Below are positions 18,267-26,649 of a stretch of 64,000 nucleotides of DNA, piece after piece. The position numbers and the translations under genes are program-made. The DNA is taken from positions 1 through 64,000 of the forward strand of contig BQML01000006.1 in NCBI GenBank assembly GCA_022180565.1. The letters are read 5' to 3'. The notes beneath the pieces were generated by a model. The model saw only the letters and a program-made list of their open reading frames with translations. It did not search any database and was not told where the DNA came from. Source of the DNA: Bacteroidia bacterium (lineage in GTDB: Bacteria > Bacteroidota > Ignavibacteria > UBA10030). Position 1 is the stretch's first letter. Each line of letters opens with the position of its first letter.

Positions 18267-20279
18267 TCAGGAAAGCTCCACCTCCACGCTTGAATCCATC
18301 CCGATCATCACGATGAATCTCCTGCCACCCTGCGCTCCGGACACGCGCCACATTCCGTTCTGCTGTGCGATGCCGAGTTCAGGCCGGGGAGAATCGCTTG
18401 CCGACACCTGACAGGCGGTTAGAATTCCATGCACAGATGCCGGACCATGTTCCACTTCGATGTAGGGAAAGACACCGAGATCCTCGGGAAGGTTCAGTTT
18501 CCCCGTGAGGATCCTCGGATTCGATGAGCCGGCAACGGAGGCATGCAAGAAAACTCCCGGGCGTTCTATAGTGAACGAGTTTTCCAGCGTGCGTCCTCTC
18601 CCTTTCCCGTCCTCGTTGTAGATCTGAAACCGCGCCTGAACCCATCCCGGCGAATCCAACCGCACGCTGTCAAAGAGGATGAGGACATCGGGTTTGACAA
18701 AGATCATCGTTCGCAACACTTCCCGGACTGTGGGATGAACCAGTCGGTAGGCTTCGGTGGCGTCGCTCGTGGCGACCGTAGAGGTCCCGTTTGCCCGATA
18801 GTGTGTCACCCGCGCTTCGGCCCATGAAGCATTCGTTCCCTCCCTGCCGTCATGGTACTGGTGCCCCTTCCCGTTGATGAGAACCGCCGTATGCGCTTCT
18901 GTCTGCCTGAGCAGCCAGTGCGGCTCCGTGTAGGAATAGGAGGCCTTGAACGGATCGTGCAGAAGTCGCTCTCCCCGGGCTTTCAGGACAATGCTGTTCC
19001 GATCTGCATGCTCGTGATTTCCCGGCATTCCGCTCCTCATCGCTACCACGGTGCTTGTCACATCGTATCCCGTCCGCGAAATCACGAGATCGTTGGAAAA
19101 CCGGACATCGTGGAGCTCCGGTCCCGGCTTTTGCGGTTGGATTGTGGAATCGTACCACACAAGCGCATAGTGACTGCTGACTTCACCGATCTCCAGCGCA
19201 ACGAATTGGGCGATCGGGTCGCGGAAGCGCCGGGCGACCCAGGCGGCAACCGACGTGTCGCCGACGACGCTGGCGTCGCCAAAATTCACACAATCCCCGG
19301 GTTTGCCATTCGTTGGCATGGACATGTTCAGGCCGTAGCGAATCGTTCCCGTGAAGTTGATCAAGGAATTCAGATCGATTCCCTGCCGGCGGCCAAGAAC
19401 CTCGACAAGAAGAGCCAGGTGCAACACGGTATATCCCCAGTAGCTCACGCCTTCTTCGTAGCTTCCATCCGCCCCGAACATGGGCGCGAACGCCCGCGCA
19501 CTCTGAATGGCCAAGTCCATCCATTTCCGGGCCTCAGGATGTTTGTCGGCCAGCAGGGATCCGGCGATACCAAGACCCGCAATAGGAATAACCTTGAGGT
19601 TTGTTGAATTCAGAATGATCGGCCACCGGTTCAGATCGAGCGTATTCCGGAATCGGTAGTCACTGTTCGGATCGATCGTCCAGCCCCTCACGCGGTCGGG
19701 ATGCAGCATCCCCCAGAGAGTCCGATAACACGGGGGCGCGCCTTTTTCTGCAATTTGCTTCTCTACTTCCCGTTTCATAGCCGGCGACAGCATGTCGTCC
19801 ATCCAATCCAGTGCAAGGGCCATCGCGATCGTCGCTTCAGGAGCTCTCTGGAGGCCGATCACCAGCTCACCGCCTTCGAAAAAATAATCCCATTTGGGAT
19901 ACTCAAGGATCTTTTCCATCGCCAGCTGGGCAACGGCGTACTGATTGCGGTCTCCGGTGAGAGCAAATGCAAACGAAGTGCGTTCAAGGATTTTCCTCGC
20001 CCTCAGCATGTCGTACACATGGCTGTTGGTCTTTAGTTCGGACCGGAGGAACTTTGCATCGGCTTTCAGGTCTGCCGCAAGAACAGTTTTCCAAAAAGGG
20101 ACGAAGCGCGGGTGGCGTACGGTTTCGCGCATGCGATCTTTGTCGGACTCGTCAAACAAAAGACCCGTCGCCAGTCGGGCCGGCGCCGGCTTGGCCAAAG
20201 TGTCGAGCGCACCGAGGGACAGTCCGGCCACAGCAAGGCCTGTGCGGCTCAAAAACTCCCTCCGGGAGGCATTCTTCAT
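18267..20279 (-). CDS. Tat-exported heparinase II/III-like polysaccharide lyase
   Basis: 670 residues. The N-terminus has a twin-arginine signal (SRREFLSRTG then a hydrophobic stretch), so it should be exported folded. Residues about 60-350 form an (alpha/alpha) toroid. The beta-rich second half contains GNHEHADRNSIVLKA followed by LLHDPF, matching the heparinase II/III-family signature with its HxHxD. This family cleaves uronic-acid-containing polysaccharides (heparin, alginate, oligoalginate and others) by beta-elimination. The Tyr/His catalytic pair cannot be assigned with certainty. Translationally coupled (ATGA) to the dehydrogenase upstream. Confidence 0.85.
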   Translation of the reverse strand: MKNASRREFLSRTGLAVAGLSLGALDTLAKPAPARLATGLLFDESDKDRMRETVRHPRFVPFWKTVLAADLKADAKFLRSELKTNSHVYDMLRARKILERTSFAFALTGDRNQYAVAQLAMEKILEYPKWDYFFEGGELVIGLQRAPEATIAMALALDWMDDMLSPAMKREVEKQIAEKGAPPCYRTLWGMLHPDRVRGWTIDPNSDYRFRNTLDLNRWPIILNSTNLKVIPIAGLGIAGSLLADKHPEARKWMDLAIQSARAFAPMFGADGSYEEGVSYWGYTVLHLALLVEVLGRRQGIDLNSLINFTGTIRYGLNMSMPTNGKPGDCVNFGDASVVGDTSVAAWVARRFRDPIAQFVALEIGEVSSHYALVWYDSTIQPQKPGPELHDVRFSNDLVISRTGYDVTSTVVAMRSGMPGNHEHADRNSIVLKARGERLLHDPFKASYSYTEPHWLLRQTEAHTAVLINGKGHQYHDGREGTNASWAEARVTHYRANGTSTVATSDATEAYRLVHPTVREVLRTMIFVKPDVLILFDSVRLDSPGWVQARFQIYNEDGKGRGRTLENSFTIERPGVFLHASVAGSSNPRILTGKLNLPEDLGVFPYIEVEHGPASVHGILTACQVSASDSPRPELGIAQQNGMWRVSGAQGGRRFIVMIGMDSSVEVELS

Positions 20280-21283
20280 CGAAGTATCTCCTTCACGTCA
20301 ATGATCCGTCCGCTCTTCAGCGATTCTGTCATGGCCTCGATCACTGCGAGCGCCGCAACTCCCCCTTCCCCGTTTGTCTCCGGTTCCCTTCCCTCCAACA
20401 CACACCGGCCAAACTCTTCCATCTCCTCCTCGTAGCTGGCATATCCCTCGGCGCTGAAATCCTGCTCCAGATCCGTCACCAGTTTGTCGTTCTTCAGCAC
20501 CTGAAGGCTTACGCCATTGACACTGCAGGAGAGAATGCCCTTGGTTCCATAGATGCGGAACGAGTACACGTCCGGAGTAACGTAGTACGACGAAAGAACC
20601 GCTGGAACACCGGACTCGAGACGGAAGACCGCCGAAGCAGCATCGAGGCCTCCGCCGGGCATGGAAGTGTGATTTGCCACGCAGCCAACATATCTGATCG
20701 GACCCAGAAGATAGTGCACAACGTCCACGAAATGAATCCCCAGTTGGGTCATCGGAACGAGATGGGCCGTCTGAGGATCGGCCTTCCATCCGGGAAGATC
20801 GGCAAACAGACCTGCCGGTCGGGACATGTTCATTTCCACGCCGGCGATGGTACCGAGTTTTCCCGATTCCAGCACCTCGCGGGATTTCCGAAACATGCCG
20901 CGGCGCCGGGTGTTGTGCCCTACCATTAGAACAACACCCTTCTGTTTCGCGTGCGCGATGGCTGATTTGCCCTCGGCAACCGTTCTCGTGATCGGCTTCT
21001 CGACGAACACGTGCTTACCCGCGTCAATTGCAAGCGCCATTTGCGCCGCATGAAGATGGTTTGGTGTCACTAATGCCACCGCATCGACTTCAGAGTCCGC
21101 GATAATGGCTTCATAGGATTCGATGTGCCGCACTCCAAGCTTCTTCGCCGTTGCCCGGGATTCCTGATCCTTCAGATCATTCAATGCAACCAGCTCCAGC
21201 GAAGGGGCCTTCCGAATGGCGTTGAGGATAGTCTCACCGTGGCTGGTAATGCCGATTTGGGCGATGCGAACCTTCTTCTTCAT
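20276..21283 (-). CDS. Gfo/Idh/MocA family oxidoreductase
   Basis: 335 residues from the ATG at 21283. A frame open to 21583 gives a low-complexity Arg/Cys-rich extension inside the neighbouring gene and is rejected. The NAD-binding start IAQIGITSHGE is slightly off the usual GxGxxG, with Thr-Ser-His in the loop. TPNHLHAAQ and HVFVEKPITRT (catalytic Lys in EKP) follow, then the GIHFVDVVHYLLG helix. Likely oxidises or reduces a sugar or sugar acid with NAD(P). It sits directly before the heparinase-like gene, so it may handle that enzyme's product (inference). Confidence 0.88.
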   Translation of the reverse strand: MKKKVRIAQIGITSHGETILNAIRKAPSLELVALNDLKDQESRATAKKLGVRHIESYEAIIADSEVDAVALVTPNHLHAAQMALAIDAGKHVFVEKPITRTVAEGKSAIAHAKQKGVVLMVGHNTRRRGMFRKSREVLESGKLGTIAGVEMNMSRPAGLFADLPGWKADPQTAHLVPMTQLGIHFVDVVHYLLGPIRYVGCVANHTSMPGGGLDAASAVFRLESGVPAVLSSYYVTPDVYSFRIYGTKGILSCSVNGVSLQVLKNDKLVTDLEQDFSAEGYASYEEEMEEFGRCVLEGREPETNGEGGVAALAVIEAMTESLKSGRIIDVKEILR

Positions 21284-21306
21284 TGAATTCTGATCGGTGC
21301 GGTTCT

Positions 21307-22764
21307 TCAGGGTCTTGCTTTGGCAGAGTGCGGCTTGCCGCGACTCACCAGGAATTCTTTGTACACGGCGGTATAGACCTCGTCCCTCGGCACACAACCT
21401 GCAGGATACTGGCCAAGCTCGTTGTTCTTGGCACGCATCAGATTGGTGCAGTAGCTGATGGCCAGGCAGACCCGGGAATGCTGCAGTGTCCCGTACTTCT
21501 TCGCATCGTGGGCATAATCGGGATAGGCGATGGCTCCGCGGCCGGTTGCAACGACGGTCACCCGCCCGTTTCTCAGATTCCATTCCCCTGCATTCAGAAG
21601 AAATTGCCGCAGCCAGCTGTAGCCGGTACCCACGACCACAAGATCGGGGAAGGCTTTCTGGATGGCCCCCGTGATGCGAAAATGACGCGCCACACCGATG
21701 AGGGGATGCTCAGGAGTATAGTATCCGTCGTCAGGGGACCGTTCAAAGGGGCGACCATAGTGCATGTTGTAGTACGGACTGCCCATCGAGACGTTGATCA
21801 TTGAAACGCCGTGGGACCGCATGAGACGGATAAGTTCAATCGGCTCGGACAGGTCCTCTTTCAGAGGATCATTCTGATCGACCCCAAAACTGTGCCGGTA
21901 GGGCAGTTCAAAGGGGATCGGGACTCCGACCCCGGTTTTGGGGTCTTTTGCAAAGGGAACACCGTCGAACGCGTTCACCCGGGACGCGATCAGCACAGAG
22001 TTGCCCAGTTCCGCCCGGATCTTCCCGAGCACGTTTCGGATGAAACGAGTGCGTCCTTCAAAATCGCCGCCGTATTTGCCCGGCCGTGTGCGCGCGCCAA
22101 GCAGTTCGTTCAGGAGGTAGGTGTGGCACTGTTTGATATCGATGAAATCGAATCCCGCCTTGTAGGTCCGCCTGGCGGCAGCGACGTAGGCGTCCTCCAA
22201 ACGCTCGAGATCGTCGTCACTCATCACCGGATAATCGGCAGGGATTCGCACGCTCTTTGCCTTATCCAGGTACGTGACCTTGTCTGCCTGCGGATGGTGG
22301 TACGCAATGAGGGGTCTCCGGTAACTGTATCGACCGGAATGCGTCAACTGTAATCCTACCAGGAGGTCGCTGTCTGTACCGTATCGTTCAACGTGGGCCG
22401 AGCGCGCGACCCGAACGAGCTCGGCGATCGATTTCAGATTCTCCTCATTGATCAACAGTTGGCGCGGGTTCGCAAGTCCCTCAGGAACGACCGCAGTCGC
22501 CTCGCCCCAGATGAGCTTCGCCCCGCCTTCCCCGAACCTCCGCCATCGTCGAACCGTCAACTCATCCGGCTTCCCTTCCAACGTTCCATCGCATCCCTCC
22601 ATCGGATGAATGCCCATCGAGTTACCGATGGTCCGATCAGCGATCTTCACAGGTCTGAAAACCGCCTCGAGTTTTTCCTCAAACGAAATTCCCACCCCCA
22701 GGCGGGCCGCTTCGGAGCGGATTTCATCAAGACTTTTGAAATCAAAGAATCGTTCCGTCGCCAT
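21307..22764 (-). CDS. NADH:flavin oxidoreductase / old yellow enzyme family protein
   Basis: 485 residues forming an FMN TIM barrel. Typical blocks are NSMGIHPMEG near the start, GLQLTHSGRYS near residue 137, GFDFIDIKQCHTYLLNELL and the GGDFEGRTRF segment near 230. A late VVVGTGYSW and a Cys cluster (RVCLAISYC then PAGC) recall the linker of 2,4-dienoyl-CoA reductase-type enzymes, but the Cys spacing (C-x5-C-x16-C) does not give the usual four ligands and the FAD/NADH domains of that group are absent. It probably reduces an activated C=C bond. The unsaturated ends made by polysaccharide lyases are a tempting substrate class here, but this is inference. Start overlaps the upstream stop by one base (TAATG). 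Confidence 0.87.
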   Translation of the reverse strand: MATERFFDFKSLDEIRSEAARLGVGISFEEKLEAVFRPVKIADRTIGNSMGIHPMEGCDGTLEGKPDELTVRRWRRFGEGGAKLIWGEATAVVPEGLANPRQLLINEENLKSIAELVRVARSAHVERYGTDSDLLVGLQLTHSGRYSYRRPLIAYHHPQADKVTYLDKAKSVRIPADYPVMSDDDLERLEDAYVAAARRTYKAGFDFIDIKQCHTYLLNELLGARTRPGKYGGDFEGRTRFIRNVLGKIRAELGNSVLIASRVNAFDGVPFAKDPKTGVGVPIPFELPYRHSFGVDQNDPLKEDLSEPIELIRLMRSHGVSMINVSMGSPYYNMHYGRPFERSPDDGYYTPEHPLIGVARHFRITGAIQKAFPDLVVVGTGYSWLRQFLLNAGEWNLRNGRVTVVATGRGAIAYPDYAHDAKKYGTLQHSRVCLAISYCTNLMRAKNNELGQYPAGCVPRDEVYTAVYKEFLVSRGKPHSAKARP

Positions 22765-24950
22765 TACAGGTTGATTTCGACTTTCACCTCATTCTTGGGA
22801 AGGGGAAGGCGAAGAGCTCCATCCTTCAGTTCCTGCCGCTTGCCGTTGACGACAGCAAACGGCTCCTTATCCGACTTGGTCACTGAGAGGCGGAGGCTCT
22901 TTCCCCGGATTCTCGTTTGCGTGTCCATGGTCGAAAGCCCTGCAAGGAGCCGAGGGCGGAGGATGAGGACATCGGGCTCGGGACGCACGCCAAAGAGGTG
23001 ATGCATGAAGAACATGGACAACTCTGCCCAGGTCCAGGGAATAATTCCCACCGGCGGCAGGGGAGGCACGGGCCGATCGCCGTAGAGTTCAAACCACGCT
23101 CCTGCTTTGCCGCCTTGTACATTCTGAAGCCATCGGAGCACGCGCCAGACTTTCTCATCGTTCCCCGCTTCGAAGTAGGCTCTCGCCACGAAGAGACTTG
23201 CGAAGGGCCAAGGACCGGGTGAATCGGGCTCGGATGTCACGTGGTACCGGGCATACCCTCCGTTGGTCCATCGCTGATTCCAAAGGACCTCAAGGGACTC
23301 AAGGGTCTTCAACGATATCGGATTCGTCGGTTCCACCACGCCATAAGCGATCGGTAAGGCGCTCGAAGTGTCAGGATCACAATAGGAAACCTCTTCAACG
23401 TTCATGGGCATGCCTGGGGGCATGGTCGCTCGATTCGGAGGCTCAAAAGTCCGCTGTACCTGACCATTTGGCATGCGCCTCTTTATGAAGCGGCCGTCCT
23501 CCACCAAGGAGAGCTTTGGGTGGTGGAGGTAGGAATTCTTCATCGTGCGCGAAGCCTCGAGCCATTTTTGCTGACGTGCCGGCTGCTTGAGCAATGAAGC
23601 CATGGCCGCGGCCTTCTCGAGGCCGACGATATTCCAGAATTGATACGCGTTTTCAAAGCCCTCTTTGACCCCGAATCCTCTGTCGCGTTCCCAGAACTCG
23701 CGGCTGTTCTTGAGCAATCCCGACTCTGGATCGCGGAACTCCGGCCTCAGGACGTAATCCGCCACTGCACTGATCTTCTTCCAGTGCTCTTTGATGAGAT
23801 CCGTCCTTCCGGTCCAGTTCCAATGGGTCCAGAGCGCATAGAGCAGTACGCCGTTCTGATCCAGTTCGATGTTTTCCGCGGACCTGTGGCGGCTTGCATC
23901 GATCGTACGACCCTCGTCGTCGACTGATCGCGTCAAGATTCTCCTCAAGATCGGCTCCGCAACATCATCGAGCCCCGCCATGACGGCGCCCGTGGCCACC
24001 AGAGACTGATCGCGCACCCACTCGAAGTTGTATTGCCACAAACTCCCATCCACCTTGCCGGACTGAGCGACGAGGGCGCGCAGCCCGGACACGGACGTTC
24101 TGAACAAATGGTCGAGGCCGCCATCGCCGGTCCGGATTCTCGTCACCGTGTTCCAGAATGAACGGGCTTCTTCGGTCATTCGCTTGACTCCCTTCCGCTC
24201 TACTTCTTCCCGGGTCGTGTCGAGGGTCAGAAAGAACATCGTCGATTGTTCCTCGCCGGGGGAAAGATCACCCACAGAGACCGCCAGGTGGCGGTCACCG
24301 GCGACGGGGACCTTTGAAGCAAACAACCTGAGTGTCTTGTATCCGCTTGCCGTTAACGTCCCCCTCACGCGATCAACGTCGTACTCATCGAAGTACATCT
24401 GATTGGGATACAAGAGAAGAACAATGGACACGCCCTTTGCCCCATTCGTTCCGCCTTTAACGCGTACTGTTCTGACCAGAACGGCATCCTTGGGAGGGCT
24501 GAACAGTTCTTCGGAAACCTCGCATCCTCCGGCTGACCAGTCTATGCGTACGGTTGGAATCCCATCAGGGTAGGTCCAGGAAACTTGCGACAGACGAGGT
24601 TGAGCAACATACGACGCGCCGCCTTCGTTGACGATGCAGCGCGAATTTTGAAGGCCGCGCTCCGGATGATAAAGGTAGGTGCTGATCTTTCTTCCGAAGT
24701 GCTGCGGTGACATCACAAGCAGGCCGCAATGGGTACCGATTTCCTCGCGCGGGGATGTTTGAAGCCCTGCGAGCATCAAGCCGTTGCCGAGAAGATAATA
24801 CTCAATGCCTTCATTGTTGGTTTGGTAATCCTGATGCAGACGCTGTTCTTCGGCTGCAGGAGAGGTGAGGGTGGATCGGCCGAACGGAAGCGTCGTCGCG
24901 AGGGCTCCCGTGCCAAGGGTCTTGAGAAAGGACCGCCGTTCGAGATTCAT
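22764..24950 (-). CDS. Tat-exported GH15-like (glucoamylase-type) glycoside hydrolase
   Basis: 728 residues from the ATG at 24950, which has GGAG a few bases upstream and begins a twin-arginine signal (ERRSFLKTLG and a hydrophobic stretch ending near residue 31); the frame open to 25007 overlaps the neighbour and is rejected. A beta-sandwich domain (about 40-270) precedes an (alpha/alpha)6 barrel with NFEWVRDQSLVATG near residue 320 and a PWTWAELSMFFMHHLF helix near 650, the layout of bacterial GH15 and related families. It probably hydrolyses glycosidic bonds in the periplasm. The exact family and catalytic Glu pair are not certain. Confidence 0.8.
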   Translation of the reverse strand: MNLERRSFLKTLGTGALATTLPFGRSTLTSPAAEEQRLHQDYQTNNEGIEYYLLGNGLMLAGLQTSPREEIGTHCGLLVMSPQHFGRKISTYLYHPERGLQNSRCIVNEGGASYVAQPRLSQVSWTYPDGIPTVRIDWSAGGCEVSEELFSPPKDAVLVRTVRVKGGTNGAKGVSIVLLLYPNQMYFDEYDVDRVRGTLTASGYKTLRLFASKVPVAGDRHLAVSVGDLSPGEEQSTMFFLTLDTTREEVERKGVKRMTEEARSFWNTVTRIRTGDGGLDHLFRTSVSGLRALVAQSGKVDGSLWQYNFEWVRDQSLVATGAVMAGLDDVAEPILRRILTRSVDDEGRTIDASRHRSAENIELDQNGVLLYALWTHWNWTGRTDLIKEHWKKISAVADYVLRPEFRDPESGLLKNSREFWERDRGFGVKEGFENAYQFWNIVGLEKAAAMASLLKQPARQQKWLEASRTMKNSYLHHPKLSLVEDGRFIKRRMPNGQVQRTFEPPNRATMPPGMPMNVEEVSYCDPDTSSALPIAYGVVEPTNPISLKTLESLEVLWNQRWTNGGYARYHVTSEPDSPGPWPFASLFVARAYFEAGNDEKVWRVLRWLQNVQGGKAGAWFELYGDRPVPPLPPVGIIPWTWAELSMFFMHHLFGVRPEPDVLILRPRLLAGLSTMDTQTRIRGKSLRLSVTKSDKEPFAVVNGKRQELKDGALRLPLPKNEVKVEINL

Positions 24951-24963
24951 GATGCGCTCCGGA

Positions 24964-25773
24964 CTAGGAGGATAGTTCCGCAAGGTACCTGCGGAGGGTT
25001 TCCACATTCTGTTTGGATTTCTCGATCAGGGGCAGGCAGTGGGTCTCGATGGTGATGTGAGAAACGAGGTCTTCCCGGAGGAGAGCCTCAAGCTGGCCTT
25101 TCCAATCGATCGCCCCTTCACCCACCGGCACACAGCGGATCAACGATCCCTCGAGGGTATCCTTGACGTGGACGTTTCTGACAAATTCTTTGACTGCCTG
25201 ATATCCATCCGGATAAGGCCGTGGCTCGGCACCGTAGGCATTGCAAGGATCCCAATTGGCCCCGAGGTTCTTCTTTCCGGCCTTTTTCAACAGATCGGCT
25301 GTCGTCGCCCCGGAACTGCACCAGAAACCCGGCTCATTCTCGATCGCCAGGTCCATACCCGCCGTTCCTGCGATCTCCGCCGCCCGCCGTATGGCGTCCA
25401 GCCATAACGATTCCCTCTCTTGGTCCTCATGGTTCTCCCGCTGGAATCCGAACACAATGATCAGGGTTGCGCCCAGTTCTCCGGCGAGATCGATCGTCCG
25501 GGGAAGCGTGTCGAGAATCTCGTGTTCGATTTCCTTCGTCTGGGAAAGTGTATGCTTGAAAATCCCCGGCGAGAGAGCAGAGATGCGTATGCCGCTTTCC
25601 CGGGCGATGCGGCCGACAGATTTGATTTCCGCGGATTGTACAGACGGTACGCGTCCGGACTGGAGCATGCGAAGCTCAACGATCCGGATGCCCCATTCGG
25701 CCGCATACTGTGCGGCCACGGCAAAATCGGGAGAGATTTCGTCGCTGACGATGCCGAGTTCGAGCTTCTTCAT
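24964..25773 (-). CDS. Sugar phosphate isomerase/epimerase-like TIM barrel protein
   Basis: 269 residues of the xylose-isomerase-like / AP-endonuclease-2 superfamily. Visible blocks include GIVSDEISPDF at the start, LGATLIIVFGF near 100, LAIENEPGFW with a metal-ligand Glu near 147, NLGANWDPCNAY, and VRNVHVKDTL with His near 195, followed by the VPVGEGAIDW motif and ITIETHC. These match the metal site of sugar epimerases/isomerases such as IolE- or Hyi-type proteins. Cytoplasmic. It is the first gene after the IclR regulator and overlaps it (ATGA), so it is probably a core step of the pathway that regulator controls. Confidence 0.87.
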   Translation of the reverse strand: MKKLELGIVSDEISPDFAVAAQYAAEWGIRIVELRMLQSGRVPSVQSAEIKSVGRIARESGIRISALSPGIFKHTLSQTKEIEHEILDTLPRTIDLAGELGATLIIVFGFQRENHEDQERESLWLDAIRRAAEIAGTAGMDLAIENEPGFWCSSGATTADLLKKAGKKNLGANWDPCNAYGAEPRPYPDGYQAVKEFVRNVHVKDTLEGSLIRCVPVGEGAIDWKGQLEALLREDLVSHITIETHCLPLIEKSKQNVETLRRYLAELSS

Positions 25774-26573
25774 GTCTCAGGATGTGCTGAAGGCGGTTTG
25801 GAGGGATTGTACCCCAGTCGTATTGAAATCTGGTCCGCCGATCGCGTGAGAAAAGAAATTAATTCCTTCGCTTTTCTCTTGCTCTTCCGGTACCGTTCAG
25901 AGGGGATGGCCGTCATCAGCGAGGCCACGACCCTGGCCGTATGATCGCGAATGGGAACCGCAATGGCGCAAAGATCGGGTTTATATTCACCGTCAACGAT
26001 CGAATATCCTTCTTTGCGAATGTTGACCAGCCGTCGTTTCAAGGCCGTCAATGTCGTGATCGTAGTTTCCGTAAACTTCTTCAATCCTTTACGGCCGATC
26101 AAGCGCTCCACCTCGTGAGCGTCACGATCCGCGATGAGCACGAGTCCGGAGGCCGTGCAATGGATGGGAGAACGGTGGCCGAGGCGCGTGACCATTTTCC
26201 ACACTTCCGGCGTGTCCACATGGTCGATCAGGATGACGTCGTCATGGTCGAGGATAGCGAGATAGAAGCTTTCGCGCGTTTCATGGGCAAGCTTTTGCAG
26301 ATAAGGATGAGCGACGGTCTTTAGGTCGATGCGCGAGAGGGCGGCATTCCCCCATTCCAGGAGCCTCATCCCGAGCGTGAACACCTTGCGATCAGGATCT
26401 TCGACCACGACCGCGTGTTCCTCAAGTGTGTGGAGAATGCGGAAGAGGGTGCTTTTGGGCACGGAAAGCTCGTCTGCCAGCTGGGCGAGGGACCGCCCGT
26501 GAGGCGCCAGGGAAAGGATTTCCAGAAGACGCACTGCCCGATCGATTGCCGGGACGGTGTAGTCGACAGGCAT
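25770..26573 (-). CDS. IclR family transcriptional regulator
   Basis: 267 residues. The N-terminal winged helix-turn-helix spans about residues 8-70 (AIDRAVRLLEIL, LAQLADELSVPKSTLFRILHTLEE). The C-terminal effector domain has the family blocks HRSPIHCTASGLVLIA, IVDGEYKPDLCAIAVPI and a final hydrophobic helix. IclR proteins bind sugar acids or aromatic acids and often control an adjacent catabolic operon. This gene is the first of the long left-hand operon and sits right behind a near-consensus promoter, so it probably controls itself and the operon. Confidence 0.95.
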   Translation of the reverse strand: MPVDYTVPAIDRAVRLLEILSLAPHGRSLAQLADELSVPKSTLFRILHTLEEHAVVVEDPDRKVFTLGMRLLEWGNAALSRIDLKTVAHPYLQKLAHETRESFYLAILDHDDVILIDHVDTPEVWKMVTRLGHRSPIHCTASGLVLIADRDAHEVERLIGRKGLKKFTETTITTLTALKRRLVNIRKEGYSIVDGEYKPDLCAIAVPIRDHTARVVASLMTAIPSERYRKSKRKAKELISFLTRSADQISIRLGYNPSKPPSAHPET

Positions 26574-26605
26574 GGGAGTTTTGCTAATTGAATGCTATTT
26601 AATCC

Positions 26606-26634
26606 AGTATACGGCTAATCCGTTCGTTTGTCAA
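26606..26634 (-). promoter_or_regulatory. Sigma-70 promoter of the IclR-led operon
   Basis: On the minus strand TTGACA (26629-26634), a 17-base spacer and TATACT (26606-26611), giving a start near 26599 and a leader of about 25 bases before the regulator ATG. GCTAAT occurs at 26583-26588 and 26614-26619, 31 bases apart (three helical turns), one copy in the spacer, and could be part of an operator. Confidence 0.85.
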
Positions 26635-26649
26635 GCAGAATCCCACGCT

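Noticed and set aside
21284..21583. N-terminal extension of the oxidoreductase gene to 21583
   Set aside because: Low-complexity Arg/Cys-rich sequence lying in the neighbouring gene; the Rossmann motif begins right after the inner ATG at 21283.
22764..22764. Possible frameshift between the GH15-like gene and the flavin enzyme gene
   Set aside because: The one-base TAATG overlap is a normal stop-start junction; both proteins are complete.
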